Counted from the stretch's first letter, positions 1-12,400 are shown. The stretch: 64,000 bases of DNA from Eleusine coracana subsp. coracana (GCA_032690845.1 CM064430.1:44303882-44367881), one strand, 5' to 3'. The notes: a model not told the origin generated them from the sequence alone. Numbers and translations: made by a program.

Positions 1-1290
1 ATCAGCACTCTCTAACTTAGACTTAAGCTCTCTACCCTCACGAACAACACTGTGAAGCTTATCATCTTGCAAGAGCAGAACATCGTGCAAATGATCAAGT
101 TCTGAAGAGAGCTCATCAAGGGTGGGAGGTACCTCGCTTGTGTCGGAGTCGGATCCAGAGTCAGTGTCATGATCGTTCTTCCTCTTGACTCATGGCTTTT
201 CAACCTCCTCCTCCGAGCTTGTAAGGCCTTTGCTTGATGTGAGGTCGACATTGCTCACGGCGGCAACGCAGGCGCGTGCAATGGCCTTGGCGAACTTCTT
301 AGAGTTCTTGCCCTTCTTGTAGAAATGGTTCTTCTTCTGCTTGAAGTCTTCAGTGTTGTTGTCGCGGTACCCGGCCTTCTTCTTCTTCTTGGGACAGTCA
401 GCAATGAAGTGTCTTGGGTCACCGCACTCGAAGCAGGTTCTTGAACCACCTCCTCTTCTCTCCTTCTGATTGTTGTAGAACAACCTGAACTTCCTTGTGA
501 GCAAGGACAGCTCCTCGTCAGGAATGCACTCCATCTGTTCATCAGAAGTTGCAACAAGAGAAGATAGAGCAAACTCCAAAGAAGACTTGTCAAGTGAGGG
601 GTTAGTTCCAAAAGAAGCACCACTGTGATCACCCTTCTGAGAGCTAGAAAGCAAAGCCATGCTAGAAGCAGGATTAACATGATTAGGACGAGATTTCCTA
701 GACAGTTCATGAGATTTCAGCTTGCTATACAGTTGCTCACAGTTCAAGGTATTGAAGTCAGCAGTTTCTTCTAGAGCAGCAATTTTAGCCCCCCAAACAT
801 TTTCATCAAGTGAGTACAACAGTTGCTTAGCTCTATCATTATCACTGTACACAAGGTTACCACAAGCCCGCAAGTTGCACACAATTGCCTCAAACCTACG
901 AAAGGTATCTAGTGACTCGCCAGGTTTTTATGCAAAGGTTTGGTACTGTCTATTGTAAGAATCTTTACGCATAGACTTGACTTGATTGGTACCCTCATGG
1001 TACATGCAAAGCTTAACCCAAATAGCATGAGTAGTGTCAAGGTGTGCAACGCGATCATGTTCACTTCTACCAAGTGCAGAGAGCAGAATGTTGACAACTT
1101 TGGAGTTGTATTCATACTTGTTCAACTCACCTATAGGAGCAGTGTTGAGGTCAGCAGGTATGTTGTATTCTTGCTCGATGATGTCCCAAATAGCACATCC
1201 TTGACTCAGGAGATAAGCCTTGGTCCGCAACTTCCAGTAGGGGAAGTCCTCTCCATCGAACATCCAGAGCTTGACCGCACGCTTTTCCAT
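1..1290 (-). pseudogene. copia (SIRE/Maximus-like) gag, 5' part, decayed
   Basis: Gag of a long Ty1-copia retrotransposon, read leftwards and running off the window at base 1. Gag packages element RNA in cytoplasmic particles. The chosen start is the ATG at 1290, which follows a leader and primer-binding site and gives a typical copia-gag opening (MEKRAVKLWMFDGEDFPYWK, with the W-x-G-x-x-x-x-W pattern of the N-terminal gag domain). A zinc knuckle CFECGDPRHFIADC lies near 390-430, followed by a Lys-rich tract. The frame is the same from 1290 to about 12 but has a TAA near 925 and a TGA at about 187-189. In the sister copy at 4.5-7.1 kb the second codon is CGA. A short acidic Ser/Glu segment (SSEEEVEKP) follows the Lys-rich tract, as in the sister copy. 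Family assignment to the SIRE lineage is inferred from the long gag and the LTR form. Confidence 0.85.
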
Positions 1291-1339
1291 GTCGCCTTCA
1301 GATCACAAAGCCGGTGAAGGTCAACTAGTGATCAAACCG

Positions 1340-1351
1340 GCTATGAAACCA
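1340..1351 (-). other. Degenerate primer-binding site (tRNA-iMet type)
   Basis: Read on the minus strand this is TGGTTTCATAGC, followed by CGG. It resembles the TGGTATCAGAGC site that plant copia elements use to prime with initiator methionine tRNA, with two mismatches. It lies two bases inside the LTR edge at 1354 and 50 bases before the gag ATG, exactly where a PBS should be. This is what fixes the LTR at 1354-3050 as the 5' LTR of the left-hand element. Confidence 0.6.
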
Positions 1352-1353
1352 AT

Positions 1354-3050
1354 TAAAGGACCGAGAAGGCGACCAGAGGGCGGGGGGGGGGGGGGGGGGG
1401 GTAAATGGGAGCCAATCAAAATTCTCCAAGAGAATTTGCCCTATATCCCAAAAACAACCCAAGCCAACCTCTGAACCAATCACAAAGACTACACACACCA
1501 ACTAGTGATGTACTAGCCCTAGGAGTGATCAACCTTAGCAAAGAAACACAACGGAAATAGAAATAAATAACAAGGACTCAAAATAGCCAAGAGACTCAAA
1601 AACCTGACCTCATTGGACCACCACCGGCAGTGCCGATCAGGGCCATCGACAGTGCCAGTTGGCCCCATCGGCAGTGCCGGTGAGACCCATCGGTAGTGCC
1701 GGTGCGGGGTTCTGTACCCTACCGGCAGTGCCAGTCCTGGTCATTGGTAGTTCTGATCGACCCCGACAGAACAGCAGAAACATTCAGGATTTTGGCAAAT
1801 CTTCTCCAAAATCTAATTTAACGAACTCCAAATGATGCAATTTTTGGATAAGTGAATCCTTAGCACATCACGACCCTAATCCTAGAAGATCAACTCAATT
1901 GGCTCAAGGAATCATCACAAATTTTAGATCTTGCGCCAAGAACACCAAAGAGGGGAAACTGAAGAAATCCTTCAAATAAAAGGTGCTAGAGCTCTTGATT
2001 TGGTCATGGACCTATGTAGGATTGATCTAGCTCATCATAGCACAATGTTTCCCAAGAAATCCGCCCCAAAAACTCATCCAAAAAGGAGATAAAAAATTCC
2101 CACGAAAATAGCTCCAAAAATAGGAAAAAAGAGAAATTTAGGATTTAGGGAGAGAGGAAAATCTTGAGCACGAAAATAAATCTCATGTCATGGAAACATG
2201 CTTACAAGAACCATATATACAATCCACTTGAATGAAGTCCTAACACAAGGCTAATGGGAAGAGAGGCGCCTCTTCCACTAGGCTTACCTCTCCTTATATA
2301 GGCCTAGGGTCTATTGTCCACATGACCACTCTACCCTTGACCTACTTAACACACCCACCTACCACCGGGGGCATAATCATCCATCTTTCATTTCATTGCC
2401 CGAATGCCATCGAGCCCTTCATAACTTTGCTTTGCCTCGAAGCAAGCTCTGTGATGGTGCCATGTGCACCACCAACCACCGCCACTAGTTTTGAGGCCCA
2501 AACCGGGAATCTACCTCACATGCTTCTCAAAGCGTGACTTCTTGATACTGACGCGTGTCACCTTGTCCCGCGATCCTGACCACCGACAAGTCTCTCCCAG
2601 TCCCAGTCCATCGGCCCCCCTTGTCACCTGTACCGACATCCCGTTCGCCTTAACTTGGTCAACGCACCATCTTCATCACCACCATGGTTTTGAGGCTCAA
2701 CCACGAAACCGTCCATGCTTCTTGCCTCTCCATGTGTATGGTGTGGATCACCCTTGACTCCACCCGACATCCTGATCGTCCGGCCCCAAGTTCCCTACTT
2801 GTGCCCGATCCTCTCGCCGTTGATCGCCAAGTTGACTCCAGTGACCTACACATCATGAGACAAGCAAACACTTTTCCCAACACCTGCAACTTCACCAATA
2901 CTTCCACCAACTTTGGTTAGTCAAGATTATGACATGCATATACTCATGCAATCCCAAGATTCTCGCATTTCAACTCAAACACAAGGTACGCTCAAGTCAA
3001 TTACTCATCACATATATTGCAAACCATGGCACATATCCACATGGATGCCA
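1354..3050 (-). repeat. Long LTR of the SIRE-like copia family, copy 1 (5' LTR of the left element)
   Basis: An LTR about 1.7 kb long, transcribed leftwards. On the minus strand it has a TATA box (CCTATATAAGG, complement of 2292-2302), then a leader rich in CGGCAGTGCCG dyads (about 1625-1750), then a poly-C tract (G20 on the plus strand at 1382-1401). It ends CGCCTTCTCGGTCCTTTA next to the PBS. The same order occurs in the copies at 3051-4526 and 7094-9462. This copy lacks about 140 bp (near 2210-2250) that the other two share. The 5' edge is uncertain: similarity to copy 2 stops near 3050, where it meets copy 3 in the opposite direction. Confidence 0.7.
1382..1401. repeat. Poly-G run (20 nt) at LTR end
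   Basis: An uninterrupted run of G on the plus strand. The other two copies of this LTR have the same tract at the equivalent place, as C19 at 4482-4500 and G11 at 7121-7131. It is therefore part of the family's LTR end and its length varies between copies. Confidence 0.9.
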
Positions 3051-4526
3051 GAGCAAGTGACAAGGGGCCCCGATAGATAGGGACCGGGAGAGACTTGTCA
3101 GTTGTCAGGATCACGGAACAAGGTGACACGTGTTGGCATCGAGAAGTTGTGCTTTGAGATACGTGCAAGGCGGTTTCTCGATTTGGGCCTCAAAACTGGT
3201 GGCGGCAATAGGAGGTGCACATGGCACCATCACGGATCTTGCGTTGAGGCGAAGCAAAGTCGTGAAGAGCTCGATGGCGTTCGGGCGATGAGGAAAAAGA
3301 TAGATGGTTGTGCCCCTAGTGGTAGGTGGCAATGTATTGTAGGTAAGGGGTAGGATGGTCTTTAGGACAACCCCTTGGCCTATATAAGGAGAGGTGTGGC
3401 TGGTGAGAGAGATGCCTCTTTCCATTAGCCTTGTGTTAGGAACTCATTTCAAAGTGCTAGGAGAGGTCTTCATGTAATAGAGGAGAGGAGAGGGTGTGTG
3501 AGAGACATGGATCTTGTAAATAGTGGGAGGAAGAGGGTGGCTTCCTAGCCTTGTATCCATGGATCCTGTAAGCATGTTTCGATGATATGAGATATATTTT
3601 TGTGCTCAAGATCTCCCTCTTTCCCTAAATCCTGAATTTCTCTTTTTCTCTATTTTCGGAGCTATTTTTGTGAGAATTTTCACTCTCCTCTCTAGATGAG
3701 TTTTTGGGGCGGATTTCTTGGGGATCTTTGTGCTATGATGAGCTAGATCAGCCGTACAAAGGTCCATGACCAAATCAAGAGCTCTAGCACCTTCGAATTG
3801 AAGGATTTCTCAAGTTTCCCCTTTTTGGTGTTCTTGGCACAAGATGTGAAATTCATGATGATTCCTTGAGCCAATTGAGTGGATCTTCTAGGATTAGGGT
3901 TGTGATGTGTTGAGGATTGTCTGGTCCAAAAATCGCATTATTTGGAATTTGTTTGATTAGGTTTTGGTCAAGTTTTGCCTAATCACAAAATCTTTTTCTG
4001 TTCTGTCGAGGGTCAATCAGCACTGCCAACGTCCAGGACCGGCACTGCCGGTGGGTCAGAACTCTGATTGGCTCAGCTGGTATCTTGAGTCCAAACCCCA
4101 CACCGGCATTGCCGATGGTAGCAACCAGCACTGCCAATGCGCTCCAACTGCTCCTTTTATGAGATCTGAGATCCCGCACCAGCACTGCCGATAGGAGTGA
4201 CCGGCACTACCGATGGTGCTAACCGGCACTGCCGACGACCGTGACCAGCACTGCCGATGGTAGTTCAGAGAGTTCTGGCTTGTGTGCATTTCTTGATTAT
4301 TTCGAGTCATTGTTGTTCTTCTTTGTTTCGGCTATGTTTCTGCTGTTGTTGTTGATCACTCCTAAGGGTAGCACATCACAAGTTGGTGTGTGTAGCCTTG
4401 TGATTGATTTAGAGGTTGGCTCGGGTTGTATTTAGGACATAGGCCAAGTTCTTGTTAAGAATTTTAATAGGCTCCCATTCACCCCCCCCCCCCCCCCCCC
4501 ACTTTGGTTGCCTTCTCGGTCCTTCA
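3051..4526 (+). repeat. Long LTR of the SIRE-like copia family, copy 3 (opposite orientation)
   Basis: This copy of the same LTR runs rightwards, head to head with copy 1. It has the TATA box CCTATATAAGG at 3379-3389, the AAATCAAGAGCTCTAGCACC leader segment near 3774, CGGCACTGCCG-type repeats at about 4015-4260, C19 at 4482-4500, and the end CCTTCTCGGTCCTTCA at 4511-4526. What follows at 4527 is integrase sequence read on the other strand, not a PBS. This LTR is therefore either an insertion or the product of a rearrangement that cut the right-hand element. It shares about 1.3 kb with copy 1 in inverted orientation, so the two could form a large foldback. Confidence 0.7.
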
Positions 4527-7093
4527 GATGAAACACTTCATCCTTGCTCTGAAGAAAGTAAACCCAAGAGTAGCGAGAATAGTCGTCAACAATCACAAGA
4601 ACATACCACTTCCGACCCACTGAACGAACCCGAGAAGGACCAACAATGTCCATTTGAAGCAACTCTCCAGGGCATTGAGTCATCACAAAATTGATTGGTG
4701 GATGAGAAGAGGTAATCATTTTCCCATGATGACAAGGAGCAAACCAAATCCTTATCAAATTTGGGCTTAGGCAATCCTCGGATCAAACCTAGGCCACTTA
4801 AGCGACAAAGCAAGTCAAAGCTCATGTGACCTTGTCTCCTATGTTATTTCCAGAGCTTAGATGAAGATTGAGCGAACAAGCACTTATGAGAACTAGGAGA
4901 ACCAGCAAAATCAGCCTGAAAAAACTTTCCCAATACTAGAAATCCCATAAACCAAAGATCCATTCGAATCAAGAACACAAGAAGCATTTTTCTTAAAACA
5001 TACTTCCAAACCAACATCAAGCAACTGAGAGGCAGAGAGGAGATTGTACTTGAGATGCTCAGTCCAACCAACATCCTTGAGAGTGAATTTTTCATTTACC
5101 TTTATCGCGCCCCTTGCCTTCACTCTCCCTCTCTTGTCATCTCCAAAGGTCACATACTCCCAGTGCTTCAAGGGAGTGAGGCTGGAGAACCACTTTGCAT
5201 CTCCGGTCATGTGGCACGAACACCCGGAGTCCATTAGCCACTTGTTCTCCAGGCCTCCACTTGCTACCTACAAAGAACAAGAAGGGAAGGTGGATGGCTC
5301 AGTGTTGGGGTTAGTCAGAAAGCTTTTGGGAATCCAGCACTTTATCATGCGACTGGTAGTAGTCATCACGGTTCTTTGCACATTATCATTTGAACACATG
5401 GGACGAGAAACACGATAGAGAAAATGTGGCCTGTCAAAGCGTCTCGACTCAAACCTTGTGTTGTGAGAATAGAAATTATCTGTGTGAAAACCAAATCCAC
5501 GCGAGCGGCGCTCACCACAATGAGGAAAACGTGGGGCGCCAAAGTGCTGCTACGCAAAGCCTCTGTTTCGCGAATCAAAGTCATATGAGGGATGACCTTG
5601 TCCATGATAGGCATGAGAAAAAGAGCGAGGCTGGAAGTTAACAAAATCATCATGATGCATATTTCTAGTTAACTCAGCTTGCATACTCTCAATCCTCTTA
5701 CGCCTATAACAATACTCATCCAAGTGACCCTTACGACCACAAAACATACAAATGCAGACATTCTCATGTTTAGGCTTTGTTTGCATAGGAGGTTTGGGTT
5801 TTGGCTTCTCTATTTGCTTTGGGTTGAAGGAAGGTTTGGGGTTAGGTGGATAGTATGTCTTAGTGAGTTTGATGGATTGTTCCTCATACTTGTAGTTAGA
5901 GCTAGGTACAAACTTACCCACATTTTCACTCTCTTTGTCACACCTCTCAAAACCCAAGCCCAAGTTGTAGGTTGACCTACTAGCACTCTCCTTGACTCTT
6001 GCCAAGTCACTCTCAATCTTCTCCTCACTCACTAGGGTTCTTTAGAGCCTAGAAATAAGATAGTTATTTTCCTAGACTAGGACTTTGTTTTTCTCCCTAG
6101 TGATGACTAGCGTGTCCTTGAGAGAGACACACACTTCACATGATGGTGGGAGAACTTTTAAGCGAGTCTCATTTTACAGCATGGACTCGAGCTCTTTGAC
6201 TTTGAGGGACTGAGCTTCCAACTCATTAGTGAGCTTGGGGCACTTCTGACATGCACCCAAAAGAGTTGGCCTAGCTTTGAATTCATCAATCTCCTTAAGG
6301 GCACTCTCAAGCTGACTGGCAACTTGAGCATGCACACTCTCCCTCTGACTCAGATCATTCATCACAACTTGACAAGACTCACACTCTACAACAGTGTCAT
6401 CACTAGCAAGCTTAGACCTAAGCAAAGTGATCTCATACTCAGCACTCTCCAATTTTGACTTAAGCTCTCTACTCTCACAAACAACACTGCGAAGCTTCTC
6501 ATCTTGCATGAGTAGAACACCACGCAAATGATCAAGTTCAGAAGAGAGCTCATCAAGAGTGGGAGGTACCTCGCTTATGTCGGAGTCGGAGCCACGGACG
6601 GTGTCGTGATCATTCTTTTCCATGAAGCAGAGCCCGGTGAAGTCATCCTTCCTCTTGACTCGTGGCTTCTCAACCTCCTCCTCTGAGCTTGTAAGGCCTG
6701 CGCTTGATGTGAGGTCGACATCGCTCAAAGCGGCAACGCAAGTGCGTGCAATGGCCTTGGTGAATTTCTTGGAGTTCTTGCCCTTCTTGTAGAAGCGGTT
6801 TTTCTTCTGCTTGAAGTCTTTAGTGTTGTTGTTGTGGTACTCGGCCTTCTTCTTCTTCTCGGGGCAATCAACGATGAAGTGTCCAGGGTCACCACACTCG
6901 AAGCATGTTCTTGAACCACCTCCTCTTCTCTCCTTGTGGTTGTTGTATAACTTCCTAAACATCCTTGTGAGCAAGGATAGCTCCTCGTCAGGAATGCACT
7001 CAATCTGTTCATCGGAAGCTGCAACAAGAGAAGACAGAGCAAACTCCATAGAAGACTTGTCAAGTGAAGGGTTAGTTCCATGAGAGGTACCAC
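4527..7093 (-). pseudogene. copia (SIRE-like) gag-protease-integrase remnant
   Basis: Internal region of a second copy of the same copia family, read leftwards. Gag C-terminal half comes first (7093 to about 6170), with the zinc knuckle CFECGDPGHFIVDC near 6870-6910, the Lys-rich tract, an acidic SSEEEVEKP segment and coiled-coil-like sequence. The same frame continues to a second knuckle CMFCGRKGHLDEYC (about 5710-5755) and the aspartic protease motif MDSGCSCHMTGD at 5234. A frameshift precedes the integrase core (4758 to 4527), where LLQMDIVGPSR holds the first catalytic Asp and VIVDDYSRYSWVYFL follows. The core is cut at 4527 by the inverted LTR, so the rest of integrase, RT and RNase H are absent. 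The gag N-terminus is also missing at 7093. Several in-frame stops occur near 6030-6170 and 5235-5550. Confidence 0.85.
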
Positions 7094-9462
7094 TGTTGAA
7101 GGAACGAGAAGGCGACCAGAGGGGGGGGGGGTGAATGGGAGCCAATCAAAATTCTCCAAGAGAACTTGGCCTATGTCCCAATAACAACCCAAGCCAACCT
7201 CTAAACCGATCACCAAGGCTACACACACCAACTTGTGATGTGCTACCCTTCGGAATGATCAATAACAGCAATGGAACACAGCGGAAACAAAGGGAAGCTG
7301 CAAAGACTCGAAATAATCAAGAACCTCACAAAACAGATCTTACTAGACTACCACTAGTAGTGACGGTCAGAGCAATCGGCAGTGTCGGTAAGACCTATTG
7401 GCAATGCCGGTGTGGCATTCGGAGACCCATCGGCAGTGCCAATCGACCCCGACAGAACAGGAAAATTTTTCGGGATTAAGCAAAAACTTGGTCAAAACCT
7501 AATCAAACGAACTCCAAATGATGCAATTTTTGGACCAGTGAATCCTCATCACATCAGGACCCTAATCCTAGAAGATTAACTCAATTGGCTCAAGGAATCA
7601 TCATGAATTTCAGATCTTGTGCCATGAACACCAAAAAGGAGAAACTTGAGAAATCCTTCAAATCGAAGGTGGTAGAGCTCTTGATTTGGTCATGGACCTA
7701 TGTAGGATTGATCTAGCTCATCATAGCATGAAGTTTCCTAGGAAATCCGCCCCAAAACTCATCCAAAAAGGAGATCAAAAATTTTCACAAAATAGCTCTA
7801 AAAATAGGGAAAAAGGGAAATTCGGGATTTAGGGAGAGAGAGGAAGATCTTGAGCACGAAAATAAATCTCATATCATGGAAACATGCTAACAAGATCCAT
7901 AGGTACAAGGCTAGGAAGCCACCCTCTTCTCACACTCTTTGGAAGAGCATGGGGATATCTCTCACACACCCTCTCCTCTCATCTAAAACATGAAGTCCTC
8001 TCCTGCATTGGCAGTTCAGACCCATGCCACTGGCGGTGCCGATTGAGGCATCGCAGTGCAGATCCGGGTTCAGACCCACAAGCAGTGCCGGTCCTGGTCG
8101 TCGGCAGTACCGATCGACCCTTGATAGAATAGGAAAAGGATTCGGGATTATGCAAAACTTGACCATAACCTAATCAAACGAACTCCATATGATGAAATTT
8201 TTGGATCAGACAATCCACAACACATCACGACCCTAATCCTAGAAGATCCACTCAATTGGCTCAAGGAATCATCACGAATTTCAGATCTTGTGCTAAGAAC
8301 ACCAAAAAGGTGCTAGAGCTCTTGATTCGGTCATGGACCTATGTAGGATTGATCTAGCTCATCATAGCACAAAGATCCCCAAGAAATCCACCCCAAAAAC
8401 TCATCCAAAAAGGAGATAAAAAATTCCCACAAAAATAACTCTAAAATAGGGAAAAAGAGAAATTTGGTATTTAGGGAAAGAGGGAGATCTTGAGCATGAA
8501 AATATATCTCATATCATCGAAACATGCTTACAAGATCCATGGATACAAGGCTAGGAAGCCACCCTCTTCCTTTCAGTATTTGGAAGAACAAGAGATGTCT
8601 CTCACACACCCTCTCCTCTTTTCTATTACATGAAGACGACCTCTCCTAGCACTTTGATATGAGTTCCTAACACAAGGCTAATAGAAAGAGGCACCTCTCC
8701 CACCAGCCACACCTCTCCTTATATAGGCCTAGGGGTTGTCCTAAAGACCATCCTACCCTTTAACTACAATACATTGCCATCTACCACCAGGGGCATTACC
8801 GTCCATCTTTTTCCCATCGCCCGAACACCATCGAGCCCTTCACGACTTTGATTCGCCTCGACGCAATCTTTGTGATAGTGCCACATGCATCTCCCATCGC
8901 CGCCGTCAGTTTTGAGGCCCAAACCAGGAAACCGCCTTGCACGCTTCTCAAAGTGCGACTTCTCGATGTTGATGCGTGTCACCTTGTCCCGCAATCCTGA
9001 CTGCCGGCAAGTCTCTCCTGGTCCATGTCCATGGGGCCCCCTTGTCACTTTCACCGATATCCTGCTTGCCTTGACTTGGTCAACACACCATCTTCATCAC
9101 CACCATGGTTTTGAGGCTCAACCATGAAACCATCCGTGCTTCTTGCCTCTCCACATGTACGGTGTGGATCACCCTTGACTTCACCTGGCGTCCCGATCAT
9201 CCGGCCCCAAGTCCCCTACCTGTGTCCGATCCTCTCGCCATTGACCGTCAAGTCGACTCCAGTGACCTACACATCATGAGACAAGCAAACACATTTCCCA
9301 ACTCCTGCAACTTCTCCAACTTAATCACGAACTCCGGTTAGTCAAAACCATAATCATGAACACTCATGCAATCCCTGGATTCCTGCATTTCAACTCAAAC
9401 ATCGAATCAACCAGAGTCAATTACTCATCAAATATTGCAAACCATGGCACACATCCATATGG
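7094..9462 (-). repeat. Long LTR of the SIRE-like copia family, copy 2, with internal tandem duplication
   Basis: Read leftwards, this LTR ends CCTTCTCGTTCCTTCAACA at 7094, the best-preserved terminus of the three, with the canonical CA end. It has a TATA box complement at 8717-8727 and a G11 tract at 7121-7131. A segment of about 0.6 kb is present twice (about 7345-7920 and 8005-8560). Each duplicate carries a CGGCAGTGCC-type repeat cluster, the AACCTAATCAAACGAACTCC stretch and the TTGATCTAGCTCATCATAGC stretch. The right edge is placed where similarity to copy 1 ends, after the AAACCATGGCAC motif. It abuts gag codons directly at 7093/7094 with no leader or PBS between them, so either the leader and gag N-terminus were deleted or the LTR is an independent insertion. 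Confidence 0.7.
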
Positions 9463-12400
9463 TTTCTCACCATTTCATATTTAGATATCTATCTGAAGTC
9501 GATTTGATTTGAGCCGCAAAAGGAAACCATAAAATGTCAAACTTTTCTTTTCCCTCCCTCCCCTCAGGCCGAAACCCTTCCCCTTCTCTTCTCCTTGGCC
9601 CAGCCAACCCTCGTCGCCTAGCCTACTCACTCCCCTCTTCCCTTCCCCTTTCTGGCCTGGGCCCCAGTGCTTTCCCTTCATCCTCAGCCTAACTGGCCTC
9701 CGCACTCCATCCCCCCCCTCTCGGCCCAGCCTGCGTCGCCCTTCCCTCCTCCTTCCTTCGAACGGAGCTGCGCACCCCCCACGCCATCGCACAACCTTGT
9801 TCCGTCCCCAACCATCGTCGCCTGGTATAACCACTTTTCCCCGCACGTAGCCAATGACATAGCTGTGCCAACCACCGCCTTAACCCATGCCACGACAACC
9901 ACCACACAGCGCCGACGAAGTGACACCTCCCTGCCCCCCTTCGCAACGTAATCACTCCTTCCCCGTCACCTAGCCGTCGTCCCCGCGCGACGGCGAGCGG
10001 TCATCTCACCCTGCCATCTGCCTTAACCCGCACCATGATGCCACCTCAGCCCTGCCGACGTGACCCCGCCTGTTGCTTTTAACATCATGGTAATCACTCA
10101 CAACCGGCGAACACCCCTGCCATATAGATTGACGAGACTAGAGTGCTGCCCTAGCCATCACCTCCTCCATCCTTATTCGCTCGACCCCGCCTCGCTCGTC
10201 GCTTAGCTGCCTCGCTGCACCTCTGTGACCGAGCCATCTCATCACTGTGGTGCTCACCCACGTCATTCTCCCCGCGTCACCTTGCTGCCACCTACCCATC
10301 ACCCGCCACAACTCACATGACGACGCTGCTCGAATCGTCGCGTCGCCTTCACTGCCGCCTGCTCGAGCCATCCTCTCGCCTCGTCACTCCGGCCACACGT
10401 GCCAATGGCCAAGCGAGCTCCGCCGCGCCAACGCTAGCAGACACGCACATGATCACCTGAGGGCCTCCCTCTTGCCACGATAGGTGTGCCCCACGTTGGA
10501 GTTAAGGCACGCAAAACACCTGCACCACACTTTCCATGCACTGACATCGCTTACCGCCTCCTCCTCCTATAAAAGCAGCACGTGATACTCTCCTCCATGC
10601 ACCAAGCCGGCCGCTTCTCCCCACCAAACCTCAGCGAGCGAGTTTGTCTCTCCCCCCCCTACCCCTCCCTATTTCTCCGCGAGCTCGTCCTGGCCCGCCA
10701 CCCTCTAAACCACCCCATTGGATGTGGTGCCCCAAGCACAACTCCCCGGTGTCTTCCTCGACGAGCTCTGGCTATCGTGGCACTGCTTCGAGCTTGTCGA
10801 AGCAACCAGCAATGGTGCCACCACCCTTGTAGACTCAAACTGCTGTCGCACGCCACCATCGACCACCCACAGTCGTTCGATCCCCAGCCGACGCGCACGA
10901 TTAGAAGGTGAGATACCCTTTCGGCTCATTAAATCTAGGACATCCCTCTTTAGATCGATAACCCAGGGTGAGTTGGCTCCTCATGGGCCTATAGACCAAG
11001 CCCAACGATCCGGCCCCCGACCCTGTGGACTCGTTCTACCACTTTAGTTTACAAAAATAATTCCAAAATCTAGGAAAATCCCAACACCCTACTATTTTAT
11101 ACTTAGCTCCCTGACCCTCAGCCTAATTATGTTTTAGCCAAGTAATTTTATAGAAAGACCCTCAACTTTTCTATAATTAGATTTTTGCCCTCTAGATCTT
11201 ACAACCAAGCCCCTAAACTTCTTTGTTATTACAAATAGGTCCCTGTAACTTTTCAAAAATTGCAAATAAGCCCTTAGAACCTTTAAAAGGCCATATCTTT
11301 CAAACCGTAGCTCCGTTTTGAGCGATTCTGGTGCTCACGGGTTCGTCTTGGTGTATAGTACCCACTGGTACTGCCCGTAACCTCTGCCCAAAATTTGATA
11401 AGCTGTCCCTAGCCCAAAACCTATGTTGTCTTTCATAGTAAGTTTTCTTCGCTCGACTTATTTGGAGTTTATTCAGATCTTGTAATTTTATTTTCTTTCG
11501 TGATAGTTTATTTACAAGGCGTAGCTATATGCGCTAGACTATACGGAGTCCAAGGAAACACCAGGAGACCCGATTTCTACGCACGAACCCGAAGCAAAAG
11601 CTGCAAAGAAGAACTCGAAGGCCCGGACTTCACCAATAAAGCAAGAGGATCAAAAAACGTGAAGACTAGTGAAGACGGATAACGTTTTGAGGCAAGCTCT
11701 ACCTATTCCTTGATCATGATTGCTCCTATTATTTCAAAAATGCACCCAACTTAGAGACTGCTTCTTATATGCATTACTCCTTGTCACTTTACCATTGCTT
11801 AGTTGAAACCCAAATGTGTGAAAACTAATGTTCTTTTCGCCTATATAAGATATGAACATTAGATCCTTGATTGGCCACAATTGTTATCCTACTGCCTTGA
11901 TAAACATAGGAAGTTATCAATAGCCTCGCTAATGATGACACCACCCTTGCTAGTATACGCTTAGGACCCTGTGATTTATATCACCACTCCTTACACTACA
12001 ATGTTATCCAAAATGGGTGAAAATGTGTTTGATGGTGTGTGTGTCAATGGATGGGTGGTAAATCAACTGTCTGATGATGAAGCTGGGTGGGATAGACTTG
12101 GCCGTGGGTGAGACTCCTTAGTACTAGTGCAGAGTATTTGATGATGGTGTTTTTGGTGTAGGTCCACCTATTGTGGACGAGTGCTCGCCCTACCACATAA
12201 GAACCATTAGCAAGACCTCAACTTGGTGGTATTTCAGTACGACCATAGAACCTGTATGGGCAGGACTAACATAGAACCTGAGTAACACAGCAAGGAAGTA
12301 TCACCCAGCAAAGTAGAAACGGACTCAGGGATCGATGCGGTGAAATGGTGATAAGTCCAGTACTTGGCAAAATTGTTGGTCGTGTGCCTTTGTTGTGATA

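Noticed and set aside
1354..4526. A single foldback transposon with inverted repeats
   Set aside because: The arms contain TATA boxes, and one leads into a PBS and gag, so they are LTRs of a copia family in opposite orientation rather than ends of a DNA transposon.
9667..10911. Several open frames in C-rich DNA, Pro/Ser/His/Arg-rich
   Set aside because: They overlap in several phases on both strands, show no domain or start context, and follow from base composition of a probable LTR promoter region.
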